Assembly (NCBI GenBank): GCA_963724985.1 | Contig: CAVRWV010000019.1 | Span: 496,001-560,000, forward strand | DNA length: 64,000 nucleotides | Reading direction: 5' to 3' | Source of the DNA: JAJPJE01 sp963724985 | GTDB taxonomy: Bacteria; Acidobacteriota; Terriglobia; Terriglobales; Acidobacteriaceae | Part shown: in pieces, positions 35,610-44,202 of the stretch | How the letters are laid out: the number at the start of each line of letters is the position of its first letter | How positions within the stretch are numbered: position 1 is the first letter of the stretch | The notes under the pieces: model-generated | Told to the model about the DNA's origin: nothing | The model's input: only the letters and a program-made list of their open reading frames with translations | Databases searched by the model: none | Made by a program: the position numbers and the translations under genes

Positions 35610-36830
35610 TCAGTCATCACGTTTCTTCAGCGTCGGACGATCATCGCCGCTGTTTGATCCTGAGTTGCTGCTGGTGCTGTTGCCGCTTCCACTTCCGTTC
35701 GTAGTGCTGCTGTCACCCGAAGAGGTGCGCCGCAGCGTTGGACGGTTCGTATCCTTCTCCTCCTGAATCTTGTGGCGATTCTCGAGTACCGCGAGACGCG
35801 CCTTCACACTGTCGAATTCCGAAGTATCGAGAACATATTCAGGTTTTGCCGGAAGGATCTTTGCAATCTCCTGCTGCGACTTCTCTATGCGATCAGGAGT
35901 TGGCGGATGCGTGGAGAATGCCTTCGCCAGCGTGCCAGGCTTCTTCTTCTCTTTCGCTTCTACCTTTTCGAAGAACGCAATAAACGATTGCGGATCGTAC
36001 CCCGTCTTGTACATATATTCCAAGCCGAGGTAATCCGCCTGCGCCTCGAATTCGCGCGAGAAGCTGAGGAAGGTCAGTGGCAGTGCCAGGCTCATGGCAT
36101 TGTAGGCAGCGTAACCAATTCCGCCTCCCACGAAGATCAGCGGAATCGTCGCGAAATTGGCGTACTGTGCGCGGGTCATCTGCCGAGTGGCATGCCGGGC
36201 GGCCACGTGAGCGATTTCGTGCGCCATCACGCCTGCAAGTTCGGATTCATTGTCAGCCGCCAGAATCAGCCCAGAGTTTACGTAGAAGAATCCGCCCGGC
36301 AGCGCGAAGGCGTTGATCTCATCCGAGTCGATCACCTTGATCGTGAACGGCACTTTCGCATCCGAGTTCCGCACCAGATTCTGCCCGATGCGGTTGACGT
36401 ACTCGGTCACAACCGGATCCTGCACCAGCTTTACGCTGGCTTCAACCTGCTGGGCGTACGACTTGCCCATCTGAATTTCTTTTTCCAGCGAGTACCAGTT
36501 GCCTAGCTTGCCGCCGCCCATCTTGCGGTTCCCGATGGCATCGATGTCGTTGATACCACCGTCATGCTTCTCGGAAGTTGCCGCGGGCGTAGCACTCGTA
36601 TTCGAGCTAGACGGTTGTGAGGCCGCAGGCTCAGAATCCGCCGGAGGCGGCGCCTGCCCTGTCGAAACCGGCTGCTGTGCTGGCTGCTGAGTCGAGTCTG
36701 GGGTCGAAGCCTGAGTCTGAGCCTGAGTCGGCTGCGTACTCGATGGAGTCTGATTGGTCTGCGCCACTGCTACGGGCAGGAGGCACAGCAGAAAAATTGG
36801 AAAGCTGAGGAGGTACGCGCGTGACTTCAT
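35610..36830 (-). CDS. Exported M48-family metallopeptidase
   Basis: A 406-residue protein with a signal peptide (YLLSFPIFLLCLLPVAVAQ), a low-complexity Ser/Thr/Pro/Gln-rich stretch to about residue 95, and an M48 peptidase domain. The zinc motif is HEIAHVAARH, with the third ligand in EFEAQADYLGLEYMYKTG. BepA/LoiP-type relatives maintain outer-membrane proteins. A Ser/Gly-rich tail closes the protein. ATG 36830 is chosen because GGGAG lies 7 bases upstream. Confidence 0.88.
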   Translation of the reverse strand: MKSRAYLLSFPIFLLCLLPVAVAQTNQTPSSTQPTQAQTQASTPDSTQQPAQQPVSTGQAPPPADSEPAASQPSSSNTSATPAATSEKHDGGINDIDAIGNRKMGGGKLGNWYSLEKEIQMGKSYAQQVEASVKLVQDPVVTEYVNRIGQNLVRNSDAKVPFTIKVIDSDEINAFALPGGFFYVNSGLILAADNESELAGVMAHEIAHVAARHATRQMTRAQYANFATIPLIFVGGGIGYAAYNAMSLALPLTFLSFSREFEAQADYLGLEYMYKTGYDPQSFIAFFEKVEAKEKKKPGTLAKAFSTHPPTPDRIEKSQQEIAKILPAKPEYVLDTSEFDSVKARLAVLENRHKIQEEKDTNRPTLRRTSSGDSSTTNGSGSGNSTSSNSGSNSGDDRPTLKKRDD

Positions 36831-37031
36831 ATCCGACTCCCTTTGCGAGTCGATCGCAACTTGCTCGTTGGTTCCATTATAAGACCCAAATGGGTCTCCC
36901 CTGTCCAAATTGGATGCGCCCTGGAAGGTTTAGAAGCGCCCACTCGCCCGAGACCAGCAGTATGCGCAACTATCCTCTGAGATAGCAACTCCAACATACA
37001 GAAAAAGTTGCGCGGATACGGGCCTCGGACA

Positions 37032-37358
37032 CTATTTCGGCGGCATTTCGACGATTTCGATCCGAGTGGCTGCCCACTCTCCGGAGTCATCCTGAGAGGC
37101 GGTCACCCGTAGGCCGGCCCCTTTTCTAAGGGCTTCGGAAGGACTTACCCGGCTGGCCCGCCCAACCTCTTCTCCAAAAATGACGTGAGCTTGCGAGATC
37201 TCGACCCGGCGCACTGTGCCATTTGGACCTTGCAGATAGATCCACTTTTGGGGACCTGCGCTGGTCGGATCCTCAACCAGAACTCCGCGAAAGGTCCCGG
37301 AGGCAGCGAAACTCGCTATCGATGAGCAAATTAATGCTGCGAGAAGCAGGTATTTCAC
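37032..37358 (-). CDS. Small exported protein of unknown function
   Basis: A 108-residue protein with a signal peptide (MKYLLLAALICSSIASFAASG) and a beta-rich body (FRGVLVEDPTSAGPQKWIYL, VRRVEISQAHVIFGEEV) that resembles an OB-type fold, though no family is recognised. The start is GTG 37358. A 24-25-bp imperfect direct repeat (36907-36931 and 37362-37385) flanks the gene. Confidence 0.6.
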   Translation of the reverse strand: MKYLLLAALICSSIASFAASGTFRGVLVEDPTSAGPQKWIYLQGPNGTVRRVEISQAHVIFGEEVGRASRVSPSEALRKGAGLRVTASQDDSGEWAATRIEIVEMPPK

Positions 37359-37527
37359 GTGAAATTGGATGCGCCTGGCAGGTTTGTTGCTGTTCGAGGG
37401 AAATCCGCGTAGCGGATGGTTGAAAGTAGCTCAGGACGGAGTCCTGGGACTGCTCCAGTGGAAAACAATTGAGTCCGCGCCAGCGGACGATTGAGCGCAA
37501 CAGACTTAGTAAGCACCGGATAACAGA

Positions 37528-37553
37528 GCGAAGCCCCTAAACAGGGGCTTCGC
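37528..37553 (-). terminator. Hairpin after the inositol phosphate synthase gene
   Basis: GCGAAGCCCC (37528-37537) and GGGGCTTCGC (37544-37553) form a perfect 10-bp stem with a TAAACA loop, 12 bases after the stop codon at 37566. The T run is weak on the minus strand, so this may be only a stabilising 3' hairpin. Confidence 0.6.
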
Positions 37554-37565
37554 CAACCATGGGTC

Positions 37566-38924
37566 TCAGTCGTAGTATTCCAGGCCGAGGTGGGTGATGA
37601 GTTCCTCGCCCTTCAAGTGCCGCAGCGTGTTCTTCAGCTTCATCAACTGAATGAACAAATCGTGCTCGGGATACAGTCCGGGCACTGTCATCGGTGACTT
37701 GAAGTAGAAGCTGAGCCATTCCTGGATACCCAGGCCCTTGAGCGATGACGTGCGCTGCGCCAGATCGAGCAGTAACACCAGGTCGAGCACGATTGGCGCG
37801 GCAAGGATCGAGTCGCGGCAGAGGAAGTCGACCTTGATCTGCATCGGATAGCCAAGCCAGCCGAAGATGTCGATGTTGTCCCAACCTTCTTTGTTATCGC
37901 CGCGCGGCGGATAGTAATTGATCTTCACCTTATGGCAGATGTTGCCGTAGAGCTGCGGATAGAGATCGGGCTGCAGAATGTATTCCAGCACCGACAGCTT
38001 CGACTCTTCCTTCGTCTTGAACGAAGCCGGATCGTCGAGCACTTCCCCATCGCGATTGCCGAGAATGTTGGTGGAGAACCAACCGCTCATGCCCAGCAGG
38101 CGCGCCTTGAAACCGGGCGCCAGGATCGTCTTCATCAACGTTTGACCGGTCTTATAGTCCTTGCCGCAGATGGGCGCTTCCATTTCGCGCGAGAGTTCGA
38201 GCATAGCTGGCAAATCGACCGTCAGGTTCGGCGCGCCATTCGCAAAGGGCACGCCCTCTTTCAGAGCGGCGTAGGCGTAGATCATCGAAGGTGCAATCTT
38301 CGCGTCGGACTTGGTCAGAGCCTTTTCGAACTTTGCGACCGAACTGTGAATTTCACTCGGCTTCAGGAACGCCTCGGTGGACGCACACCAGACCATCACC
38401 AGCCGGTCGGCCTTGCTGCTCTTGCGGAACTTGCGGATGTCGTCACGTACCTGTTCCGCCAGGTCCATCTTTGACTTGCCTTTTTTCTTATTGGGACCAT
38501 CGATGTTGCGGATGTAATTGTGGTCGAAAACGGCCTTCATCGGCTTGATCGTTTTCAGGAACGGTTTCACGCGCCCGAGCAGTTCCTGCTCCAGAACGCC
38601 AGCCTTGCTGGCTGCCGAGTACATGTCGTCTTCGAAGATGTCCCAGCCAGTGAAGACCAGGTCGTTCAATTTGCTGAGAGGAACAAACTCGTTGATCTTT
38701 GGCGAGCGGCCATCGGTGCGCTTGCCGAGACGAATGGTCCCCATCTGCGTCAGTGAGCCGATTGGTTGTGCGAAGCCTTTTCGTATCGCTTCCACACCAG
38801 CGACAAAGGTTGTCGCTACCGCACCCATGCCGGGGATCATTACGCCCAACTTGCCCTTCGCCGGCTGGATCTCGCTTCCCGGTTGCGAGGTCTTCCCGGA
38901 TACAGAACTTTGCCGCGATGCCAT
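37566..38924 (-). CDS. Inositol-3-phosphate synthase
   Basis: A 452-residue NAD-dependent enzyme converting glucose 6-phosphate to myo-inositol 3-phosphate. KGKLGVMIPGMGAVATTFVAGV is the N-terminal nucleotide-binding segment, and TGWDIFEDDMYSAA, MVWCASTEAFLKPS and GKDYKTGQTLMKTILAPGF match the bacterial/eukaryotic synthase family; the last carries active-site Lys residues. Inositol phosphate is used for inositol phospholipids or as a compatible solute in some bacteria. ATG 38924 is chosen, because AGGA is 7 bases upstream; the upstream ATG at 38930 is too close to it. A divergent SDR gene lies across octamer repeat arrays. Confidence 0.9.
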   Translation of the reverse strand: MASRQSSVSGKTSQPGSEIQPAKGKLGVMIPGMGAVATTFVAGVEAIRKGFAQPIGSLTQMGTIRLGKRTDGRSPKINEFVPLSKLNDLVFTGWDIFEDDMYSAASKAGVLEQELLGRVKPFLKTIKPMKAVFDHNYIRNIDGPNKKKGKSKMDLAEQVRDDIRKFRKSSKADRLVMVWCASTEAFLKPSEIHSSVAKFEKALTKSDAKIAPSMIYAYAALKEGVPFANGAPNLTVDLPAMLELSREMEAPICGKDYKTGQTLMKTILAPGFKARLLGMSGWFSTNILGNRDGEVLDDPASFKTKEESKLSVLEYILQPDLYPQLYGNICHKVKINYYPPRGDNKEGWDNIDIFGWLGYPMQIKVDFLCRDSILAAPIVLDLVLLLDLAQRTSSLKGLGIQEWLSFYFKSPMTVPGLYPEHDLFIQLMKLKNTLRHLKGEELITHLGLEYYD

Positions 38925-39020
38925 AAGCATTTCCTATCAAAACAAAAATGATGATGCAAAACGAACCATGTTCTCGTATTGAGAGAAGAAAAGCAATGAT
39001 GGTGCACGGATCTGAGCAGA

Positions 39021-39092
39021 TTGTGAGTCGATCAGCACCTCAGTGAATCAATCTGTCAGTATTTCAGTACATCAGTATTTCAGTTTTTGAGT
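39021..39092 (-). repeat. Nine degenerate octamer repeats (ACTGANNN) facing the inositol phosphate synthase gene
   Basis: Read on the minus strand, nine consecutive 8-mers run ACTCAAAA, ACTGAAAT, ACTGATGT, ACTGAAAT, ACTGACAG, ATTGATTC, ACTGAGGT, GCTGATCG, ACTCACAA, most starting ACTGA. The array lies 97-168 bases upstream of the synthase ATG. Confidence 0.6.
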
Positions 39093-39139
39093 TCTTGTAT
39101 CATCAACTCACCAGGGCAGGTGCCGGCAGAAAACCGATA

Positions 39140-39245
39140 ACTGACGTACTGAAATACTGATGTACCTTGCCCTCGGTTCAGCGTCGAACACTGAAAAACT
39201 GAAAGACCAATAGACTGACGAACTGAGAGACTGAACGACTGAGAG
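39140..39245 (+). repeat. Two octamer repeat arrays (ACTGANNN) facing the SDR gene
   Basis: The first array (39140-39163) reads ACTGACGT, ACTGAAAT, ACTGATGT. The second (39190-39245) reads ACTGAAAA, ACTGAAAG, ACCAATAG, ACTGACGA, ACTGAGAG, ACTGAACG, ACTGAGAG and runs up to 6 bases before the SDR ATG. An 18-bp perfect inverted repeat (39067-39084 with 39148-39165) links this array to the minus-strand array. The last unit supplies GAGAG as the only ribosome-binding-like sequence. Confidence 0.6.
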
Positions 39246-39251
39246 ACTAGC

Positions 39252-40100
39252 ATGCCCAAGATTGCCTTGATTACCGGATCGTCGAGTGGGATTGGATTGT
39301 TGAGCGCAGTGGAACTGGCACGACGGAACTATCACGTGGTGGCGACGATGCGTGATCCCGCGCGTCGCGATCGTCTCGACAAAGCATCGAGCGAAGCCGG
39401 CGTGAGCGACCGCATCGAAGTGGCGCAACTGGATGTGACGCAGCCACTCTCGATCACACATGCAGTACAGCAGACCATCCGAGATCACAAGCGCATCGAC
39501 GTGCTGGTAAATAATGCGGGCTTTGCGATGGCAGGCTTTGCCGAGGATCTCTATCTCGACGAGATTCGCAAGCAGTTCGAGACGAACTTCTTCGGGCACG
39601 TCGCCGTGACCAAGGAAGTGATTCCCTTCATGCGAGCGCAGAAGTCCGGCCACATCATTATGGTCACTTCGGTCGCGGGCAGAGTCGGTCAGCCGGTGGT
39701 CGGCACGTATTCGGCTTCGAAGTTTGCGCTCGAAGGATGGAGCGAATCGCTGCGTATCGAACTGCGTTCGCTGGGAATTCGCGTGGTGTTGGTCGAACCC
39801 GGTGCATTCGAAACTGATATATGGGTACGTAACGTCGAAATCGGAAAATTCGCATCGGACGCCAGCGCTCCCAATCATGCGCGGGCGCAACGCTTCTCGG
39901 AGTTCGTGAAAAAGAGCGGCTCCAAAGGACGCCCCAGTGCCGCGGCGGTCGCGCGCTTGATTGGCAGAATTGCCAATGACCCGAACCCGAAGCTCAGATA
40001 CGTGATCGGCACCGACGCCGTTATGGGCATCTGGTTCCGCAGGATTCTACCTTGGAAAACCTACGAGAAGATGGTGGAGAAGCTCACCAAAATTGGCTGA
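39252..40100 (+). CDS. Short-chain dehydrogenase/reductase (SDR)
   Basis: A 282-residue SDR enzyme with the TGSSSGIG cofactor motif at residue 8, NNAG (VLVNNAGFAMAG), and the catalytic Tyr-Lys pair in YSASKFALEGWSESLRIEL; the catalytic Ser is in IIMVTSVAGRVG. It should oxidise or reduce an alcohol/ketone with NAD(P). A C-terminal extension (RNVEIGKFASDASAPNH onward) is beyond the usual core. The substrate is unknown. The start has no clear ribosome binding site other than the GAGAG of the upstream octamer repeat. Confidence 0.9.
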   Translation: MPKIALITGSSSGIGLLSAVELARRNYHVVATMRDPARRDRLDKASSEAGVSDRIEVAQLDVTQPLSITHAVQQTIRDHKRIDVLVNNAGFAMAGFAEDLYLDEIRKQFETNFFGHVAVTKEVIPFMRAQKSGHIIMVTSVAGRVGQPVVGTYSASKFALEGWSESLRIELRSLGIRVVLVEPGAFETDIWVRNVEIGKFASDASAPNHARAQRFSEFVKKSGSKGRPSAAAVARLIGRIANDPNPKLRYVIGTDAVMGIWFRRILPWKTYEKMVEKLTKIG

Positions 40101-40120
40101 TCCCCCGTCATTCTTTATTA

Positions 40121-40145
40121 TGACTATGGTATAATGACCATGGTC
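40121..40145 (+). promoter_or_regulatory. Promoter -10 box and direct-repeat operator of the toxin-antitoxin genes
   Basis: TATAAT (40130-40135) is overlapped by a 10-bp direct repeat TGACTATGGT (40121-40130) and TGACCATGGT (40135-40144), and the second copy is within the palindrome GACCATGGTC (40136-40145). Such repeats over the -10 box fit autoregulation by the antitoxin-toxin complex. The -35 region is not obvious. Confidence 0.5.
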
Positions 40146-40162
40146 TTATAAGGAGTCGAACG

Positions 40163-40396
40163 ATGAAGAAGATGCCAGCCGGCGCTTTCAAAACTCATTG
40201 TCTTGCAGTAATGGATGAGGTGCAGGCGAAACGACAGCCCGTTGTCATCACCAAACATGGGAAGCCAGTCGCCAAGCTCGTTCCAGCCGACGAGAATACC
40301 GACAAAATCTACAATTTCCTCGAAGGTAAGGGCACCATAGTTGGAGACATTGTTTCGCCCGCGATCTCTTCGGACGACTGGGGTGATCTCAGTTGA
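40163..40396 (+). CDS. Type II antitoxin of the Phd/YefM family
   Basis: A 77-residue protein with the N-terminal Phd/YefM DNA-binding fold (PAGAFKTHCLAVMDEVQAKR, VVITKHGKPVAKLVP). It should bind the promoter and neutralise the partner through its C-terminal tail. AAGGAG lies 9 bases upstream of ATG 40163. The stop overlaps the start of the toxin gene. Confidence 0.92.
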   Translation: MKKMPAGAFKTHCLAVMDEVQAKRQPVVITKHGKPVAKLVPADENTDKIYNFLEGKGTIVGDIVSPAISSDDWGDLS

Positions 40397-40785
40397 TCCT
40401 GCTCGACACTCACATTGTCGTGTGGCTCGCATTCGACGAAACTCGGTTATCGAAGAAGGCAAGATTGGCCATTGACGATGCACTAAAGAACGGAAGTGGC
40501 TTGGCAATTTCGGATATTACGCTCTTAGAATTGGCCGTCCTCGCGAACAAAGAACGCATCCGCCTCAACCTTAGCTTGGAATCATTCTTACAGGAGGTCG
40601 AATCCCGCTTTGTTGTCCTGCCGATTAGCGGCCGCGCATGTGTGCGCGCTCTTGGACTTCCATCTAGCTATCCCAAAGATCCAGCGGATCGAATCATCGG
40701 GGCCACTGCACTTGTAGAAGGACTTTCCCTGATTACAGCTGACGGCGAGATCCGTCGTTCAAAGGCGCTTCGAACCATCTGGTAA
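40393..40785 (+). CDS. vapC: PIN-domain toxin (VapC family)
   Basis: A 130-residue PIN-domain ribonuclease. The acidic metal-binding residues are visible: LLDTHIVVWL (first Asp), DITLLELAVLA (Glu) and PKDPADRIIGATAL (Asp residues). It would stop growth by cutting RNA when not bound to its antitoxin. The frame starts with TTG 40393, 4 bases inside the antitoxin stop, a typical coupled arrangement. Confidence 0.92.
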   Translation: MILLDTHIVVWLAFDETRLSKKARLAIDDALKNGSGLAISDITLLELAVLANKERIRLNLSLESFLQEVESRFVVLPISGRACVRALGLPSSYPKDPADRIIGATALVEGLSLITADGEIRRSKALRTIW

Positions 40786-40799
40786 GAGTTCCGCACATA

Positions 40800-41786
40800 C
40801 TACTGCGGCACATCCATCGGAACCAGCACGTCGCACAAATCACGAATCGCCTGGCGGTGATCGTGGCTCATGTTCACGAATTCAATTCCGTAGTCATCGA
40901 GCTTGCGATGACGCACTGTTCCGTAAATCCTCATCGGATGCGATAACGTCGGCAGGCTAAATTCGACAGTAACGATTTCACCGGGGATGAACTCTCCGGA
41001 CTCGACCTGCACGCCCACGCCGCCTTCGCTTAGATCAGTGGACTTGCCATGAAGCGTAACGTTCACGCCTGAACGCAGCACGCGCACGGTAAGCGGCACC
41101 ACAACCGCATAGCGTTGCACGGTCCGTGTGATCGGCCACTTCAGCGTTGAGCCCGGACCGATCAATTGCTCCATGGTCTGCACCAGCCGATTGTGATTCT
41201 CTCCCTTATGAACAAACGCGTCCGCGATGGCGAGCGCGCGCTCGGGAAGCTTTCCCGGGAAGGCTGAGAGAATGACTGTCTTCGCCTGCGGCTGCCTGTG
41301 CTGAACCTGCTCGATGAACTCGGTGGTGTCGATATCCGGTAGCGGATGGTCGAGCACTACGCCGTGGAAATGAAATCCGGCGAGCTCTTCAAAAGCTTCG
41401 CGGCCGCTCATGGCAGTGTGAACCCCGTAGCCAAAAGCCTCGAGCATGGAACGACGACGCTCGAGCTCGTGTTCCTGGTCGTCGATGTAAAGAATATTTT
41501 TTCGGATGTTCTGTCCGACTTGAACGCAGCGGACGCCGACCTGCCCCTCGCGTGACGTGCCGTCTTCACCGACCCAAACAACCTCGAAGCGCCCCTGGTT
41601 GTCACCGTTCTGGACGCCGAGAATGGCGCCCGGCGCGACCGTGTGTGTCAGACCCTTGAGGCGAGCGCCCATCGGGGAGATGTCCAAGGTCTGGACTTGC
41701 TCCATAAATACATGCCCATTGCCGTCCATTCCCCATACCAGGGTGGTCAGACGCAAGGGTGTCCGTTCCTCATTTCGATGGGGCAT
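40800..41786 (-). CDS. PilZ-REC-PilZ regulatory protein
   Basis: A 328-residue protein combining an N-terminal PilZ-like domain (residues 1-90), a response-regulator receiver (residues 95-210) and a C-terminal PilZ domain (residues 220-320). The receiver has the acidic pair in ILYIDDQ and VVLDHPLPDIDT with a phosphoacceptor Asp; the usual Lys is seen in FVHKGEN. In the second PilZ, QRYAVVVPLTVRV and STDLSEGGVGVQV (cf. RxxxR and DxSxxG) suit c-di-GMP binding. It would couple phosphorylation to c-di-GMP sensing without DNA-binding output. No histidine kinase is near. Confidence 0.85.
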   Translation of the reverse strand: MPHRNEERTPLRLTTLVWGMDGNGHVFMEQVQTLDISPMGARLKGLTHTVAPGAILGVQNGDNQGRFEVVWVGEDGTSREGQVGVRCVQVGQNIRKNILYIDDQEHELERRRSMLEAFGYGVHTAMSGREAFEELAGFHFHGVVLDHPLPDIDTTEFIEQVQHRQPQAKTVILSAFPGKLPERALAIADAFVHKGENHNRLVQTMEQLIGPGSTLKWPITRTVQRYAVVVPLTVRVLRSGVNVTLHGKSTDLSEGGVGVQVESGEFIPGEIVTVEFSLPTLSHPMRIYGTVRHRKLDDYGIEFVNMSHDHRQAIRDLCDVLVPMDVPQ

Positions 41787-42096
41787 TTGATGCTGATGGT
41801 AGGCGTGGTTTGTAACTGATTCAAATTACTGAGGTAATGAGCAGTCAGGGGGGAAGGTTTACGATGAAGTTATTGGGGTTTAGATGAGTTCAATGCCTCT
41901 CAGTTTGAGATCAGTACGGTTTTCACAACACCTAACGCCTTCCTTCACAATTGCTACGACGCGCGGTTTGGGTGAGGCTGCGATAGAGCCGATGATAAAT
42001 GCAAGAGGGCTGGCCAGTTGATTCCAGGACAAACCCTCAACTTGAGACGTGCCATAGGTATCGGCGCAGTTTGCAAGGCGCCCAGAACGTGCATTT
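41787..42096. other. Intergenic stretch without recognised features
   Basis: These 310 bases between the PilZ gene and the small membrane protein gene hold no clear ORF, repeat or terminator that I can support. Short open frames are present on the minus strand but lack ribosome binding sites and homology. Confidence 0.4.
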
Positions 42097-42387
42097 CTAT
42101 GCCGCTCTGAACAGCTTCTGGTGCGCACTTTCGCTGTGCTCAAGCTGGTTATAGAGGGCTGCAACGATTGCCCCGCCAAAAGCGCCGTCCAGTAGAGCGT
42201 ACCCAGTACCGACCGCCACATCCTTCAACTTTGGTTGTGCCTGGTATCCCGGATAAATCGAGCTGACAAGGTTCAGAAATTGCCTGCCATACTTGGGTTC
42301 AATCAAGTTGATCAATCCAACCGTCAAAACGGCTCCGCCCCATAACACAGATGAAGTAATCGCCATTGCTCGTACATTCAGTTTCAT
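42097..42387 (-). CDS. Small membrane protein (holin-like in appearance)
   Basis: A 96-residue protein with two hydrophobic helices, about residues 10-30 (ITSSVLWGGAVLTVGLINL) and 62-82 (GTGYALLDGAFGGAIVAAL). The pattern MKLNVRAMAI and SSIYPGYQ resembles small proteins often annotated as phage holins in Acidobacteria, but no phage gene is near, so the name is only descriptive. Function unknown. Confidence 0.55.
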   Translation of the reverse strand: MKLNVRAMAITSSVLWGGAVLTVGLINLIEPKYGRQFLNLVSSIYPGYQAQPKLKDVAVGTGYALLDGAFGGAIVAALYNQLEHSESAHQKLFRAA

Positions 42388-42441
42388 GACACATTCCTTT
42401 CAATCCGATTCTAGCTTTCAATTTGGATCATTCGCTCTTTC

Positions 42442-44202
42442 TTACGCTGCCGGTTTTTTGCGGCTGCTCGCGCCAGTGGGCGGCATCATTACCGTCGTGG
42501 AGTGGCCCCCGTTTTCCTGGAAATTGGACTGCAAAAATTCAATCAGCCGCTGTGGCGTGATCACTCCCTCCAACTCGCGGACATCACCGCGGCGCACCAC
42601 CGGCAGGAGGCCCGGGCTTTTCCCCAATCGCTCGATCACTACCTCAAGCGGTTGGTCAGGGTACACGTGCGGATAGTCTTTAATTAATATGCTGTCGAGA
42701 GAGGCAGTGCCCATACCAAGTCGGACCGCTTCTTCGATTTGATCACGTGTGACAAGCCCTGTGGACAATCCATTGCTTCCTACCACGAAGCTATTGGCAT
42801 CGATTTCGGCAGCCAACTTCGATGCTTCCGCCACCGACCGTTCCGGGGGAATGAAGATGGTGTTGGGAACCATGATGTCGCGTGCGCGCCAAACTGCCGG
42901 CATACGGGTCCGGGCGTCCGGCAGATATACATGATCCTGATGCAGCAACGCGTGGTACAAGGCGACTGGCTGGAATCGCTTCGAGATGGCTAAGCTGATC
43001 ATATTGGCGATCATCAGGGGAACAAGTATCTGATAGTCCTGAGTAAGCTCGAAAATCATGAACACAGATGTCATCGGTGCGCGAATGATTCCTGCAAACG
43101 TAGTTCCCATGCCGACCAATGCATAAGCGCCCGAATCCGCAACGGGAAAAGGAGCGAGACGATGCACCAGGATTCCAACGGCGCCTCCAGCCATAGCCCC
43201 AAGATAAAGACTAGGGGAGAAAATGCCGCCAGCGTTGCCCGAAGCATACGAGATAATCGTCGCGACCAACTTCATAACGCACAGAACAATCATGGTCTTC
43301 AGTAAGAGCTGATTGTTGAGCGCCTGATCCACGTACTCATAACCAACCCCGAGCACTTGCGGGAAGAAGATCAGGATTATGCCGATCATCAGGCCGCCAA
43401 TGGCGGGCTGGTAGATGCGGGAACGCACGGGCAATCGAAGGAAGATTTTCCGGAAGCGTAGCAATCCCTTACAGAAAGCCAGCGACACGATTCCGCCAAG
43501 GATTCCAAGGGCTACGTAGGCGATCAATTCGGCGGGATCAACCAGGTGATATGCGGGCACATGAAAGATTGGATTGTTGCCCAGGATCGAACGCTCGACG
43601 ACAACCGAGGCCACCGAAGCCAAGACTGTCGATCCGATGAGGGCCGCATTCATGTCACCGATAATCTCTTCCAGCGCGAAAAGAACTGCGGCCACCGGAG
43701 TGTTGAAGGCCGCGGAAAGGGCGGCGGCGGCGGCGACCGGAACCAGGCTTTGCACGCGCGCCGGCGAAAGACGAAACCATCTTCCGATGGAGGACGCAAT
43801 CCCCGCGCCGACCTGAACAGAAGGGCCCTCGCGTCCCATCGAGTGCCCGCAGCCTATGCACAGAACACCAGTGACAAACTTCCCAAAAGCGACACGCCCT
43901 GGCACCGCACCTTGCTTCAAGTGGTAAGCAGCCTCAGTCTGCGGGACGCCACTGCCACGCGCATCCGGAAAAAATTTCTCCAGCAGGAATCCCGTGAATA
44001 AGCTGACGAGGGTAGGAACCAGAATGAAGCGAAGATTGGTGGGCGAGTTCCCGAAAAGTAGATGGGTCGTGCCCTTGATGGCGAGAGTGAACAAAACGGC
44101 AGCCAGGCCAGCTAGCACACCGATGACCATGGTCAGCACCAGAAAAATCTGGTTCTCGCGGATCCGAAGGCGCGCACGAAGAGAGAGGTCGAAAGTGCTC
44201 AT
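42442..44202 (-). CDS. ClC-family chloride channel/antiporter with CBS domains
   Basis: A 586-residue membrane protein. The ClC signature GSGVPQTEAAY (anion-coordinating Ser), GREGPSVQVGAG (gating Glu) and GNAGGIFSPSLYLGA are present. The second proton-pathway Glu is conserved in FNTPVAAVLFALEEII, so a Cl-/H+ antiporter is more likely than a channel. The C-terminus from about residue 440 carries two CBS domains (FIPPERSVAEASKLAAEID, VYPDQPLEVVIERLGKS). Its ATG overlaps the stop of the upstream TPR gene, so the two are co-translated. Confidence 0.9.
   Translation of the reverse strand: MSTFDLSLRARLRIRENQIFLVLTMVIGVLAGLAAVLFTLAIKGTTHLLFGNSPTNLRFILVPTLVSLFTGFLLEKFFPDARGSGVPQTEAAYHLKQGAVPGRVAFGKFVTGVLCIGCGHSMGREGPSVQVGAGIASSIGRWFRLSPARVQSLVPVAAAAALSAAFNTPVAAVLFALEEIIGDMNAALIGSTVLASVASVVVERSILGNNPIFHVPAYHLVDPAELIAYVALGILGGIVSLAFCKGLLRFRKIFLRLPVRSRIYQPAIGGLMIGIILIFFPQVLGVGYEYVDQALNNQLLLKTMIVLCVMKLVATIISYASGNAGGIFSPSLYLGAMAGGAVGILVHRLAPFPVADSGAYALVGMGTTFAGIIRAPMTSVFMIFELTQDYQILVPLMIANMISLAISKRFQPVALYHALLHQDHVYLPDARTRMPAVWRARDIMVPNTIFIPPERSVAEASKLAAEIDANSFVVGSNGLSTGLVTRDQIEEAVRLGMGTASLDSILIKDYPHVYPDQPLEVVIERLGKSPGLLPVVRRGDVRELEGVITPQRLIEFLQSNFQENGGHSTTVMMPPTGASSRKKPAA

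Noticed and set aside
42097..42387. Prophage remnant based on a holin-like protein
   Set aside because: No other phage gene, integrase or attachment site is near; small membrane proteins are often misnamed as holins.
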